From Acidiphilium acidophilum (GTDB lineage Bacteria > Pseudomonadota > Alphaproteobacteria > Acetobacterales > Acetobacteraceae), in contig NZ_JAWXYB010000018.1 in NCBI RefSeq assembly GCF_033842475.1, forward strand, positions 1,099,501-1,163,500: a stretch of 64,000 nt of DNA, written 5' to 3'. Made by a program: the position numbers and the translations under genes. Shown here in pieces: positions 29,593-41,314 of this stretch (the first letter of the stretch is position 1; each line of letters begins with the position of its first letter). Below the pieces are notes generated by a model. The model was not told the DNA's origin. It saw only the letters and a list, made by a program, of their open reading frames with translations, and made no database searches.

Positions 29593-29601
29593 ACCGGAGC
29601 C

Positions 29602-30405
29602 ATGGATATCGACCCGACCGCAACCGACGCGCCGCACGATCCGATCCACGACAAGGAAATGCCCCTGCTCGACCATCTGGCCGAGTTGCGCAAACGCCTG
29701 CTCTGGTCGGCGCTCGCCTTCCTCATCGCGTTCCTGGTCTCCTACTACTACGCCAAGCACGTCTATTATTTTCTCGCCCAGCCGCTTGTCCACATCATGG
29801 AGGAGCGCGGCCAGAAGCCCGAACTGATCTACACCGCCCTCTACGAGGCCTTCTTCACCTATGTGAAGGTCGCGGTGTTCTCCGCCGCTTTCGTCTCCTT
29901 CCCGGTGATCGCCTCGCAGATATGGCTGTTCATCGCCCCCGGCCTCTACCGTTCGGAAAAACGCGCGCTGCTGCCCTTCCTGATTGCAACGCCGATCCTG
30001 TTCTTCGGCGGCGGCGCTCTGGCATATTATTTCATATTTCCAAACGCGTGGCGGTTTTTCCTGAGTTTTCAGACAAGCCCGGCCAACCACCATTTCCAGA
30101 TCGACGTGATGCCCCGCGTCTCCGATTACCTCAATCTGGTGATGAAGCTGATCTTCGCTTTCGGCCTCTGCTTCGAACTCCCGGTCCTGCTCACCCTGCT
30201 CGGCAAGGTCGGCATCATCACCGCCGCCGGGCTGCGCAAATACCGCCGCTACGCCTATGTCGGCTGCTTCATCGTCGCCGCCATCCTGACCCCGCCCGAC
30301 GTCTTCACCATGACCGGCCTCGCCATCCCGCTGATCGCCCTGTTCGAAATCTCGATCTTCGCGGTGAAATTGGTGCAGCCGAAGAGCGTGGTGGTCGATG
30401 AGTAG
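29602..30405 (+). CDS. tatC: Sec-independent protein translocase subunit TatC
   Basis: The 267-residue protein has six hydrophobic segments. The N-terminal MPLLDHLAELRKRLLWS and the first periplasmic-loop region FFTYVKVAVFSAAFVSFPVIASQIWLFIAPGLYRSEKR are diagnostic of TatC. It follows tatB by 9 bp and forms a unit with it. Confidence 0.95.
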   Translation: MDIDPTATDAPHDPIHDKEMPLLDHLAELRKRLLWSALAFLIAFLVSYYYAKHVYYFLAQPLVHIMEERGQKPELIYTALYEAFFTYVKVAVFSAAFVSFPVIASQIWLFIAPGLYRSEKRALLPFLIATPILFFGGGALAYYFIFPNAWRFFLSFQTSPANHHFQIDVMPRVSDYLNLVMKLIFAFGLCFELPVLLTLLGKVGIITAAGLRKYRRYAYVGCFIVAAILTPPDVFTMTGLAIPLIALFEISIFAVKLVQPKSVVVDE

Positions 30406-30414
30406 CAAGCAAGC

Positions 30415-30447
30415 GCTTCTTTTTGAAAAAAGAAGCAAAAACCTTCG
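30415..30447. repeat. TTCTTTTTTG palindrome, copy 4
   Basis: CTTCTTTTTTG and AAAAAAGAAG (30416-30435), then CAAAAACCTTCG, lie 10 bp after the tatC stop. A second copy in a different form follows within 60 bp. Confidence 0.8.
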
Positions 30448-30481
30448 CTCCGCTGCGCGACCCTTCCTTTACGAATAAGAG

Positions 30482-30512
30482 TTTTTTGGTTCTTTTTTGC
30501 AAAAAAGAACCG
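30482..30512. repeat. perfect 24-bp palindrome, copy 5
   Basis: GGTTCTTTTTTG and CAAAAAAGAACC (30488-30511) form a perfect 12-bp inverted repeat with no loop bases. It is preceded by GTTTTTT on its left, the mirror of the AAAAAAC tail of copy 4, so the two copies lie head to head between tatC and serS. Confidence 0.82.
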
Positions 30513-30548
30513 CTTTCCTTCCTTCCCTGATCCCGGACCATCGCCCTT

Positions 30549-31844
30549 ATGCATGACCTCAAATCGATCCGCGACAACCCCGACGCTTTTCAGGCGGCTT
30601 TGGCCCGGCGACATATCGCGAACCTCAGTGAACTGATTCAAAACATTCTGGATGCCGACGCTGCATTCAGAAGTCAAACCCAAGAGTATCAAGCGCTTGA
30701 AGCTAAACGTAATGCGAATGCCAAAGAAATAGGGGCAGCCAAGCGATCCGGAGCGGATACCACCTTGCTGCAAAAAGAGGCGGTCGAAATAAAAGCGGCT
30801 TTTGATTCGGTGGGCTTTGATTGCCTTACATCGCAAGAGACCCTTCATGACCTCGTTCATGAAATCCCCAACATCCTCGATCCCGAAGTCCCCGATGGCG
30901 CCGATGAATCCGCCAACGTCGAACAATCCCGCATCGGCACCATCCGCAACTACGATTCCCCGCCCCAACAGCATTTCGAACTCGGCGAATCCCTCGGCCT
31001 GATGGATTTCGCCACTGCGGGCAAAATCGCCGGCAGCCGTTTCACCCTCCTCAGGGGCGACCTCGCCCGGCTCGAACGCGCCCTCGGTCAGTTCATGATC
31101 GACCTGCACATCACCGAGCATGGCTACACGGAGGTCTCGCCACCGCTGCTGGTCAACGAGGCCACCATGTTCGGCACCGGCCAGTTGCCGAAATTCGAGG
31201 AGGACCTCTTCAAGACCACCGATGGCCGCTACCTGATCCCCACCGCCGAAGTCCCCCTCACCAACATCGTCGCCGGTGAAATCCTCGATCTCGCCAAACT
31301 CCCGCTCCGTTTCACCGCACTCACCCCCTCCTTCCGCTCCGAAGCCGGCTCGGCAGGCCGCGACACGCGTGGCATGTTGCGCCAGCATCAGTTCTGGAAG
31401 GTGGAAATGGTCTCGATCACCACCCCCGAATCCAGCGCGGACGAGCACGAACGCATGACACGCTGTGCGGAGACCGTGCTGGAACGCCTCGATCTGCCCT
31501 ATCGCCGCATGTTGCTCTGCGCCGGCGACACTGGTTTCGCCGCCGCCAAAACCTACGACCTCGAAGTCTGGCTGCCGGGGCAGGGGGCCTATCGCGAAAT
31601 TTCCTCCTGCTCGAACTGCCGCGCCTTTCAGGCCCGCCGCATGAACGCCCGCTACCGCCCGGCGCAATCCGGCCCGAAACCGGCCAGACCCGATTTCGTC
31701 CACACGCTGAACGGCTCCGGCGTCGCGGTCGGCCGCGCCCTGATCGCGGTGATGGAGACCTATCAGAATCCGGATGGCAGCATTACGATTCCGGAAATTC
31801 TCCGCCCTTACATGGGCGGGCGCAGCCTCATCGGGCGGTCCTGA
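30549..31844 (+). CDS. serS: seryl-tRNA synthetase
   Basis: The 431-residue class II synthetase has a C-terminal catalytic core with [19 protein letters not shown], the motif-2 region [26 protein letters not shown] and motif 3 near [19 protein letters not shown]. The N-terminal tRNA-binding coiled coil (about 1-110) is encoded by DNA visibly less GC-rich and with different codon choice from the rest, and its sequence ([23 protein letters not shown]) looks divergent. The protein appears complete. Confidence 0.94.
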   Translation: MHDLKSIRDNPDAFQAALARRHIANLSELIQNILDADAAFRSQTQEYQALEAKRNANAKEIGAAKRSGADTTLLQKEAVEIKAAFDSVGFDCLTSQETLHDLVHEIPNILDPEVPDGADESANVEQSRIGTIRNYDSPPQQHFELGESLGLMDFATAGKIAGSRFTLLRGDLARLERALGQFMIDLHITEHGYTEVSPPLLVNEATMFGTGQLPKFEEDLFKTTDGRYLIPTAEVPLTNIVAGEILDLAKLPLRFTALTPSFRSEAGSAGRDTRGMLRQHQFWKVEMVSITTPESSADEHERMTRCAETVLERLDLPYRRMLLCAGDTGFAAAKTYDLEVWLPGQGAYREISSCSNCRAFQARRMNARYRPAQSGPKPARPDFVHTLNGSGVAVGRALIAVMETYQNPDGSITIPEILRPYMGGRSLIGRS

Positions 31845-31970
31845 AACCAGCCCATCGCCGCCTTTGCACCAGATCATCCGCGGATTCGGTCGATTGTCCG
31901 GCGCCTCGGCAAGGCGTGGCTTTGCCTCAACATTGCCGATCTCTTATATACTTCGCCTAATTAAAATGTA

Positions 31971-31999
31971 TTGACATCCCCGTGTCCCGACTACATATT
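31971..31999 (+). promoter_or_regulatory. sigma70-type promoter for the persulfide dioxygenase operon
   Basis: TTGACA (31971-31976) is followed by a 17-bp spacer and CATATT (31994-31999). It is the best match to the consensus in this gap and stands 41 bp before the ATG at 32041. Confidence 0.6.
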
Positions 32000-32012
32000 C
32001 GCTCCAACGAAT
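31997..32012. promoter_or_regulatory. candidate SqrR/BigR operator (ATTC-N8-GAAT)
   Basis: The 16-bp inverted repeat ATTCG CTCCAA CGAAT fits the ATTC-N8-GAAT pattern I recall for Rhodobacter SqrR. It overlaps the -10 box and the likely transcription start of the persulfide operon, where a repressor would block transcription. The cognate regulator is encoded at the other end of the same gene cluster. Confidence 0.6.
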
Positions 32013-32040
32013 GTTTTTCGCTGCCCAGGAGTCAGCACCC

Positions 32041-32934
32041 ATGAACACCCAACGGAACACCCAGCCGAACAACCACCCCGAGGTCCTGTCGTTCTACGAC
32101 AAGGCCACCAACACGATCAGCTACATCGTGATCGATCCCGCGACGAAACATGCCGCGATCGTCGATTCGGTGCTCGATTACGACCCCAAGGCCGGCCGCG
32201 TCTCGACCGCCTCCGCCGATGAAATGATCGCCGCCGTGAAGGCGCATGATCTGACCATCGACTGGATCGTCGAAACCCACGTCCACGCCGATCATTTCTC
32301 CGCCGCCCAGTATCTCCAGCAGCATATCGGCAGCGGCGTCATCGGCATCGGCGGCCAGATCGCCCCGGTCCAGAGCAACTTCGCCGACATGTTCGACATG
32401 GGCATCGACTTCAAGACCGATGGCAGCCAGTTCGACCATTTGTTTCAGGACGGCGAGAGCTTCAAGGTCGGCACCATCGAGGCCAAGGCCATATACACGC
32501 CCGGCCACACCCCGGCCTGCATGTCCTACCTGATCGGCGATGCGGTCTTCGTGGGCGACACCCTGTTCATGCCCGATTACGGCACCGCGCGCTGCGACTT
32601 CCCGGGCGGGGACGCCCATGCGCTCTACGCCTCGGTCCAGCGCCTGTTCACCCTGCCGCCGGAAACCCGCATGTTCACCGCGCACGACTACCAGCCCGGT
32701 GGCCGCGAACCGGCATGGGAAACCACGGTCGGCGAGCAGAAGGCCAAAAACGTCCAGATCCGCGAAGGCATCTCCGAGGATGAATTCGTCGCGATGCGCC
32801 AGAAGCGCGATGCGACCCTCGCGGCTCCCGTGCTGATCCTGCCCTCGTTGCAGGTCAACATCCGCGGCGGCGACCTGCCCGATCCTTCGGGCAATGGTCG
32901 GCGCTATCTGAAAATCCCTTTGAACGCGATGTGA
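32041..32934 (+). CDS. persulfide dioxygenase-like MBL-fold hydrolase (Blh/ETHE1 type)
   Basis: The 297-residue metallo-beta-lactamase fold has the metal motif ETHVHADHF, then TPGHTPACMSYLIGD, VGDTLFMPDYGTARCDFPGGDA and TAHDYQPGGR. This combination marks persulfide dioxygenases and Blh proteins, which oxidise glutathione persulfide to sulfite. AGGAG upstream supports ATG 32041. It leads an operon with two YeeE/YedE genes, with a SqrR-type regulator convergent at the end. Glyoxalase II is a less likely alternative. Confidence 0.87.
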   Translation: MNTQRNTQPNNHPEVLSFYDKATNTISYIVIDPATKHAAIVDSVLDYDPKAGRVSTASADEMIAAVKAHDLTIDWIVETHVHADHFSAAQYLQQHIGSGVIGIGGQIAPVQSNFADMFDMGIDFKTDGSQFDHLFQDGESFKVGTIEAKAIYTPGHTPACMSYLIGDAVFVGDTLFMPDYGTARCDFPGGDAHALYASVQRLFTLPPETRMFTAHDYQPGGREPAWETTVGEQKAKNVQIREGISEDEFVAMRQKRDATLAAPVLILPSLQVNIRGGDLPDPSGNGRRYLKIPLNAM

Positions 32935-32938
32935 TAAA

Positions 32939-33376
32939 ATGCTCCTTCCCGCACCCTTCCCAACCGCCTTCACGCCCGGTCTCGATCTCGCCGGCGGCCT
33001 GCTGATCGGCACCTCCGCCGTCGTGCTCTGGCTCGGCATCGGTCGCATCGCCGGCATCAGCGGCGTCATCGGTGGCTTGGTCCAGCGCGCCGAGCGCGAC
33101 TGGCGTCTCGCCTTCATCTCCGGCCTGCTGCTCTCCGGCATCCTCGCCCGCGCACTCGGCGTCGCGCCGGACATCCACCTTCAGGGCTCCGATGCCCTGC
33201 TGGTCGGTGCCGGCCTGCTGGTCGGTGTCGGCACCGCCCTCGGCGGCGGCTGCACCTCCGGCCACGGCATCTGCGGCCTGTCCCGCGCCTCGCCCCGTTC
33301 GATCACCGCGACCATGACCTTCATGGCCGTCGCCGTCCTGGTCGTCTTCCTCACCCGTTCATATGGTGGCTTCTAA
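32939..33376 (+). CDS. YeeE/YedE family sulfur transporter, first half
   Basis: The 145-residue membrane protein has about four hydrophobic segments. GTALGGGCTSGHGICGLSR carries the cysteine motif of DUF395 (YeeE/YedE) proteins, which transport thiosulfate or other sulfur species. In PmpA/PmpB-type systems the channel is built from two short proteins, as in this locus. Its stop overlaps the next start (TAATG). Confidence 0.87.
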   Translation: MLLPAPFPTAFTPGLDLAGGLLIGTSAVVLWLGIGRIAGISGVIGGLVQRAERDWRLAFISGLLLSGILARALGVAPDIHLQGSDALLVGAGLLVGVGTALGGGCTSGHGICGLSRASPRSITATMTFMAVAVLVVFLTRSYGGF

Positions 33377-33855
33377 TGCGTCGTACCCTTGTCGCTTTCT
33401 CATCCGGCCTGCTGTTCGGCGCCGGTCTGCTGCTCTCCCGCATGGCCGACCCCGCCAAGGTCCTGAACTTCCTCGACTTCACCGTTCACTGGGACCCCAG
33501 CCTCGCCTTCGTCATGGTCGGCGGTATCGCGGTCGCGGCGGTCGGCTTCTTCATCGCCCGGCGCATGGCCCATCCTTTGTTCGGCACCAGCTTCCCGAGC
33601 CTGCCCTTCGGTGGCGTCACGGCGAAACTGCTGGCGGGCGCGGCCCTGTTCGGTACCGGCTGGGGCTTGCTCGGCCTCTGCCCCGGCCCAGCCATCGTCG
33701 CCCTGCCACTCGACCCGACACGGGTGATCGTCTTCATCATCCCGATGCTTGCAGGAATGTGGGGCGTGCGTACCCTCGCGGCCCGGGCCGAAGCCGGCAA
33801 GCGTCAACCGTTGCCGGTCGGAACTCCCGCCGTCGCGGTGCAGAACAACCGGTAA
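33376..33855 (+). CDS. YeeE/YedE family sulfur transporter, second half
   Basis: The 159-residue membrane protein has about four hydrophobic segments. FGAGLLLSRMADPAKVLNFLDF and GTGWGLLGLCPGPAIV are DUF395 signatures with a single conserved Cys. It overlaps the first half by one base and is probably its partner subunit. Its 3' end overlaps the convergent regulator gene by 52 bp. Confidence 0.87.
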   Translation: MRRTLVAFSSGLLFGAGLLLSRMADPAKVLNFLDFTVHWDPSLAFVMVGGIAVAAVGFFIARRMAHPLFGTSFPSLPFGGVTAKLLAGAALFGTGWGLLGLCPGPAIVALPLDPTRVIVFIIPMLAGMWGVRTLAARAEAGKRQPLPVGTPAVAVQNNR

Positions 33856-34205
33856 ACCAACCCGACGGTCTCACGCGCGGCATTGCTGCCCAACGCGTAG
33901 TAGATCGTCCGGGAATCCCGTCGGGTGGTCACCAGACCATCCTGACGGAGCCGGGCCAGTTGCTGCGAAAGATGCGCCTGGCGAATCCCCAGTTCCCGCT
34001 CCAACTGCCCCACCGACGCCTCGCCATGGGTCAGATGACACAACACCATCAGCCGATGCGGATTGGCGATGCAGCGTAAAAACTGCGTCGCCATAATGGC
34101 ATTTGCGGTCATGGCATCGAGTTCGATCCCCTCATCCATGCCATCGCCATCCAGTGCCGCCCGTCCGATATCGTCGTCGTCGATCTCCTCACGCAACTGG
34201 CTCAT
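33804..34205 (-). CDS. ArsR-family persulfide-sensing repressor (SqrR/BigR type)
   Basis: The 133-residue winged-helix protein has FLRCIANPHRLMVLCHL and the recognition helix region IRQAHLSQQLARLRQDGLV. Cys56 and Cys122 are 66 residues apart, the same spacing as the reactive pair in SqrR (Cys41/Cys107) and BigR, which form a tetrasulfide bridge and release DNA. GGAG 6 bases upstream supports ATG 34205. It presumably controls the adjacent persulfide operon and itself. Confidence 0.88.
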   Translation of the reverse strand: MSQLREEIDDDDIGRAALDGDGMDEGIELDAMTANAIMATQFLRCIANPHRLMVLCHLTHGEASVGQLERELGIRQAHLSQQLARLRQDGLVTTRRDSRTIYYALGSNAARETVGLVYRLFCTATAGVPTGNG

Positions 34206-34281
34206 GTCCACTCCACATCGCAAAATGTAAATATGTATGAACGCATCGGCTGGAGTTTGGCAAGCCTTGCTGCCGCAAACG

Positions 34282-35250
<969 letters not shown>

Positions 35251-35254
<4 letters not shown>

Positions 35255-36372
35255 GCCGCACTCCTCAACCGCTCGAACCGCCCCGCACTGAACGCCGCCA
35301 GCCGGGGATCGGGCGTTCCATCCAGAATCGTCGCCGCCATCGCCGCCGCCGTCACCGGCGTCAGCAGAATCCCGTTGCGATGATGCCCGCAACACAACAT
35401 CAGGCCGGGCAGGGCGGTTGGCCCCAGAATCGGCGCATCATCGCGCGACCCCGGCCGAAACCCCACCCAGGTCTCGATCACCGGCAGATCCTCGATCCCC
35501 GGCACCGCCCGCCATGCGCCATCGAGCAGCGCATACAGCCCGCCCGCCGTCATCCGCGCATCGAACCCGCGTTCCTCCACCGTCGCGCCCACGATCAACC
35601 GCCCATCCGCGCGCGGCACCAGATACGCCTTGGGCGCCCAGATCACATGCCGCACCAGAGGTGCCGCCGCATCCATCTGCACCGCCAGCATCTGCCCCTT
35701 CACCGGGCGCACCGGCGGCCGCGCCACCGGCAGATCGATCCCGCCCGACCACGCCCCGGCCGCCACGACCACGACATCCGCCTCATGAACGGCCTCGCCC
35801 ACCACCACGCCCGCGACCCGGCCCGGTCCCGTCTCGACCCGCGAAACCGGCGATCCCTCATGCAAAATCCCGCCCGCGCGCCGAAACGCAACGACCAGTG
35901 CCGCCACCAGCGCCCGGTTATCGACCTGAATATCATCCGGCGAAAACACCGCCCCGGCCAGTTGCGGCGCCAGATACGGCTCGCGCTCCCGCGCCTCGCC
36001 CGGCGTCAGCCATTCCAGCATAATCCCCTGACTCCGCTGAAACGCCATATCGTGCCGCAGCTTCGCCGCATCGTCCCGATTGAGCGCCACCAGCAGCGTG
36101 CCCTCGCGCCGCAACCCGACCTCGCACCCCGAAGCCGCCTCGACCTCGGCGGCGAACGCGGGCCACAGCGCCAGCGACTCCCGGCTGAGCACGCCCAGCG
36201 CCGCCTCACCCGGCTCCGCCTCGCACCCCGCCGCCAGCATCCCGGCAGCAGCATGGCTCGCCCCGCACCCCGCAATCTCGCGCTCGAAAATCTCGACCGC
36301 GACCCCGCGTTGCGCGAGTCGCCACCCGAGTGCCAGTCCGATCACGCCTGCACCGATGATTGCGGTTTTCAT
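35251..36372 (-). CDS. thiO: glycine oxidase
   Basis: The 373-residue FAD enzyme oxidises glycine to dehydroglycine for thiazole synthesis. The N-terminal FAD motif is IIGAGVIGLALGWRLA; ASHAAAGMLAAGCEAEPGE is the conserved DAO-family segment after it; CGHHRNGILLTPVTA is the C-terminal motif. It is separated from thiC by 168 bp that hold two palindromic repeats. Confidence 0.93.
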
Positions 36373-36399
36373 GATTGCAGCAGTGGAAGTGAAGGAAGG

Positions 36400-36437
36400 A
36401 CTTCTTTTTTGAAAAAAAGAAGCAAAAAACTTTTGTT
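36400..36437. repeat. TTCTTTTTTG palindrome, copy 6
   Basis: ACTTCTTTTTTG, AAAAAAAGAAGC and AAAAAACTTTTGTTAG run in the plus direction in the thiC-thiO gap. The 3' tail is the same as at copy 2. Confidence 0.8.
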
Positions 36438-36480
36438 AGTTTGGTTCGCGGCGGCTTCACCAACCCCGTCCAAATTAACA

Positions 36481-36521
36481 AAGTTTTTTTTGCTTCTTTT
36501 TTGTTCACAAAAAAGAAGACC
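36481..36521. repeat. TTCTTTTTTG palindrome, copy 7 (inverted)
   Basis: AAGTTTTTTTTGCTTCTTTTTTG, TTCA and CAAAAAAGAAG run in the opposite direction to copy 6, so the pair forms a larger inverted repeat between thiC and thiO. Confidence 0.8.
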
Positions 36522-36540
36522 TGCCCCGAGCTTCACGACC

Positions 36541-38710
<2,170 letters not shown>

Positions 38711-39325
38711 ATGATCGGCCTGATCCCGTTCCTCATCGACGATTTCATGATCAGTCAATGCGGCCGTTCCGCGCGCAACGAAGTGCTGATCGCAGAATCT
38801 CTCCCGGCCGATTTCAGCTTCAGCATCGCCCAATTCTACGAGGACGATCTATGCCGTCGCGTCATCATCGCGATGGCGATCCGCATCGCCCTGCCGCTGC
38901 CCGATCTGTACGATCGGCTGGGCACGCATTTCCTCGCCTGGATTCACGAACATCTCGGCGGCATGTTCGCCGGCGCGACCGACACGACCCAGTTTCTCCA
39001 TCGCCTTCCCGCGATCTATAACAGTTTCGGCGGTTCCGCCGCCGGGGCCGGCCTGCCCGGCGCGGTCGATCTGGTCACGATCCGTCCCGCCGGCTCCCAT
39101 CTGCGTGTCACCTACCAGTCCCAGCAGCGCTTCGCCGCCTTCTTCGCGAGCTTCATGAAGGCCGTCGCGCGCCATTTCAACGAACCGATCGCCATTGAAA
39201 TCGTCGCCGGCGGTCTCGATGCCGTTTACTGCGTGTTCGATGTCGCGGTGGGTGAGGCGGCACGATCACCCCATCACGAACCGGAAGGGGCGGCTCTCGA
39301 AAACGCCTTTCACCATGCCGGATGA
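38711..39325 (+). CDS. H-NOX-like (HNOB fold) protein lacking the proximal heme histidine
   Basis: The 204-residue protein follows bacterial H-NOX proteins from residue 1: MIGLIPFLIDDFMISQCGRS matches the N-terminal helix pattern of Shewanella H-NOX, FAGATDTTQFL the region before the heme ligand, and the C-terminal part FMKAVARHFNEPIAIEI also aligns. Where H-NOX has the proximal His there is Ile-Tyr-Asn (102-104). The YxSxR motif is Tyr135-Gln-Ser137-Gln-Gln139, so its Arg is lost. Heme or NO binding is therefore doubtful, or uses a different ligand. It overlaps the GGDEF-EAL gene by 11 bp, the usual H-NOX partner type. Confidence 0.8.
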   Translation: MIGLIPFLIDDFMISQCGRSARNEVLIAESLPADFSFSIAQFYEDDLCRRVIIAMAIRIALPLPDLYDRLGTHFLAWIHEHLGGMFAGATDTTQFLHRLPAIYNSFGGSAAGAGLPGAVDLVTIRPAGSHLRVTYQSQQRFAAFFASFMKAVARHFNEPIAIEIVAGGLDAVYCVFDVAVGEAARSPHHEPEGAALENAFHHAG

Positions 39326-41264
39326 TCAAGCCCGTCCCCCTTGGATCGACCCCGCCGATATCGAGGATATCTGCCAGCAATTCTTTAATCTGAGCGATCG
39401 TCCCGGCGCCGGTACCATCGTCGCCACCAGCCGGCACCCGCTGATCCAGAAATTCGCCCTCGCCGCCAATTTCTCGCTGGACCTCGCCCGGCGTGCCGCC
39501 CGCACCTCGGCGGAGTCCATCCGCGAGCTGAAAAAAATCCACCGCATCGCCCGCATCGCCAGTTGGCGGGTTCTCACCGCGCATCACGACACGATCTGGT
39601 CGGATGAAATGCACGAGATGTTCGGCTGCGACCCCGATCGCTTCGTCCCCGGGTTCGATGCCATGATCCACCTGTTCGCCCCGCCCGACGCGCACGATTT
39701 CGAGTCCGCCTTCCACGACGTCGTCGCCCGTGGTCAGGGCGTCGCGATCGAATTGCGCGGCAACGAGACCAACGGTGCCGACCGCTGGTTCTGGATCGAC
39801 ATGCAACCCGAACACGATAGCGATGGTGAGGTTTTCGCCGTCCGCGGCATCTGCCAGGACATCACCGAGCGCAAATCGGCGTTCGAGCGCATCCGCTACC
39901 TCTCCCGGCACGACCAGCTCACCGGCCTGTCCAACCGCGCCCATCTCGGCGAACAACTCGTCCCGATCCTCGCCGCCGCCGCCCGCCGCCGCGACTCCGT
40001 CGCTGTGCTCTGCATCGATCTCGACGGGTTCAAATCCGTCAACGACCTCTACGGCCACGCGGCGGGGGACGACGTGCTGCGTGAAATCGCCCGCCGCCTG
40101 TCGCGCCATATCCGCGATACCGATATCCTCGCCCGCAGCGGCGGCGATGAGTTCGTCGTCATCCAGATCGGCGGCAACCAGCCCGATGCCGCAACCAGCC
40201 TCGCCCGCCGCCTGCTCACCGAAGCCAGCACCAGCGTCGTCCTCGGCGGCCACGCCGAAATCGCCCTTTCCACCTCGATCGGCATCGCCCTCTACCCGGA
40301 GGACGGCACCACCCCGGACGATCTGCTCGCCCATGCCGCCCGCGCGCTCCACATCGTCAAGAGCGACAGTCCGAACAATTTCGCCCGTTACGACAGCTCG
40401 ATGGAACGCACCGGCCAGGACCGTCGCAAATTCGAGCACGATCTGCGCCTCGCCTTGCAGCGTGACGAGTTCTCCCTGGTCTACCAGCCGATCCTCTGCG
40501 CCCATCACGGCGCATTCAAAGGGTTCGAGGCGCTGCTGCGCTGGAACAGCCCTCTCCACGGCCCGGTCCCGCCCGACATCTTCATCGGTATCGCGGAAGC
40601 GATCGGCATCATGGGGCCGCTCGGTGCCTGGGTCCTCCGCACCGCGTGCACGGAGGCGGCAACCTGGCCCAACCCGCTCAAAATCGCCGTCAATGTCTCG
40701 CCCATCCAGATCCAGCAGGGCAATCTCGCCGCGACCATCGCGGATATCCTCGCCGAAACCGGCCTCGCGCCCGGGCGGCTGGAAATCGAAGTCACCGAAT
40801 CCATGCTGATCCGTCATCCCGAACGCGCGCTCGAAACCCTGCGTCAGATCAAGGCGCTCGGCGTCGATATCGCGATCGACGATTTCGGCACCGGCTACTC
40901 CTCGCTCGCCACGCTCCGCGCCTTCCCGTTCGACAAACTCAAGGTCGATCGCAGCTTCGTCCGCGATCTCGACGAAGGCTCGGAATCGCTTGCCATCATC
41001 AACGCCATCCTCGGCCTCGGCCGGGGCCTGCGCATGCCCGTGGTGGTCGAGGGGGTCGAAACCCAGACCCAGGCCGACATCCTCCGCCGCTGCGGCTGCG
41101 ATGAAATGCAGGGCTACCTGCTCGGCCGCCCCTCCGCGATCGAACGGTTCACCACCATCACCAATCCCAACGGTACTCTTTCCCCGCCATCCTGCATCCT
41201 GAGCCCGCCGATGGCGCACGAAAGGGCAGGGGGGATCGCGATCAGCAATGCCGGACATTCATAA
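39315..41264 (+). CDS. PAS-GGDEF-EAL bifunctional c-di-GMP enzyme
   Basis: The 649-residue cytoplasmic protein has an N-terminal helical segment (about 1-75), a PAS domain (about 78-190, ending RGICQDITERK), GGDEF (about 195-365) and EAL (about 375-625). GGDEF is intact (276-280), as is the inhibitory RxxD site (RDTD 267-270). The EAL motif (405-407) and DDFGTGYSS (522-530) are also intact. Both synthesis and breakdown of c-di-GMP are thus possible. Its start lies inside the H-NOX-like gene, which suggests coupled translation and complex formation. Confidence 0.9.
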   Translation: MPDDQARPPWIDPADIEDICQQFFNLSDRPGAGTIVATSRHPLIQKFALAANFSLDLARRAARTSAESIRELKKIHRIARIASWRVLTAHHDTIWSDEMHEMFGCDPDRFVPGFDAMIHLFAPPDAHDFESAFHDVVARGQGVAIELRGNETNGADRWFWIDMQPEHDSDGEVFAVRGICQDITERKSAFERIRYLSRHDQLTGLSNRAHLGEQLVPILAAAARRRDSVAVLCIDLDGFKSVNDLYGHAAGDDVLREIARRLSRHIRDTDILARSGGDEFVVIQIGGNQPDAATSLARRLLTEASTSVVLGGHAEIALSTSIGIALYPEDGTTPDDLLAHAARALHIVKSDSPNNFARYDSSMERTGQDRRKFEHDLRLALQRDEFSLVYQPILCAHHGAFKGFEALLRWNSPLHGPVPPDIFIGIAEAIGIMGPLGAWVLRTACTEAATWPNPLKIAVNVSPIQIQQGNLAATIADILAETGLAPGRLEIEVTESMLIRHPERALETLRQIKALGVDIAIDDFGTGYSSLATLRAFPFDKLKVDRSFVRDLDEGSESLAIINAILGLGRGLRMPVVVEGVETQTQADILRRCGCDEMQGYLLGRPSAIERFTTITNPNGTLSPPSCILSPPMAHERAGGIAISNAGHS

Positions 41265-41314
41265 TTCATCTTTGCCCCGCGAGCGACCTGCGCTAGACCG
41301 GTACGACAGTGAAT

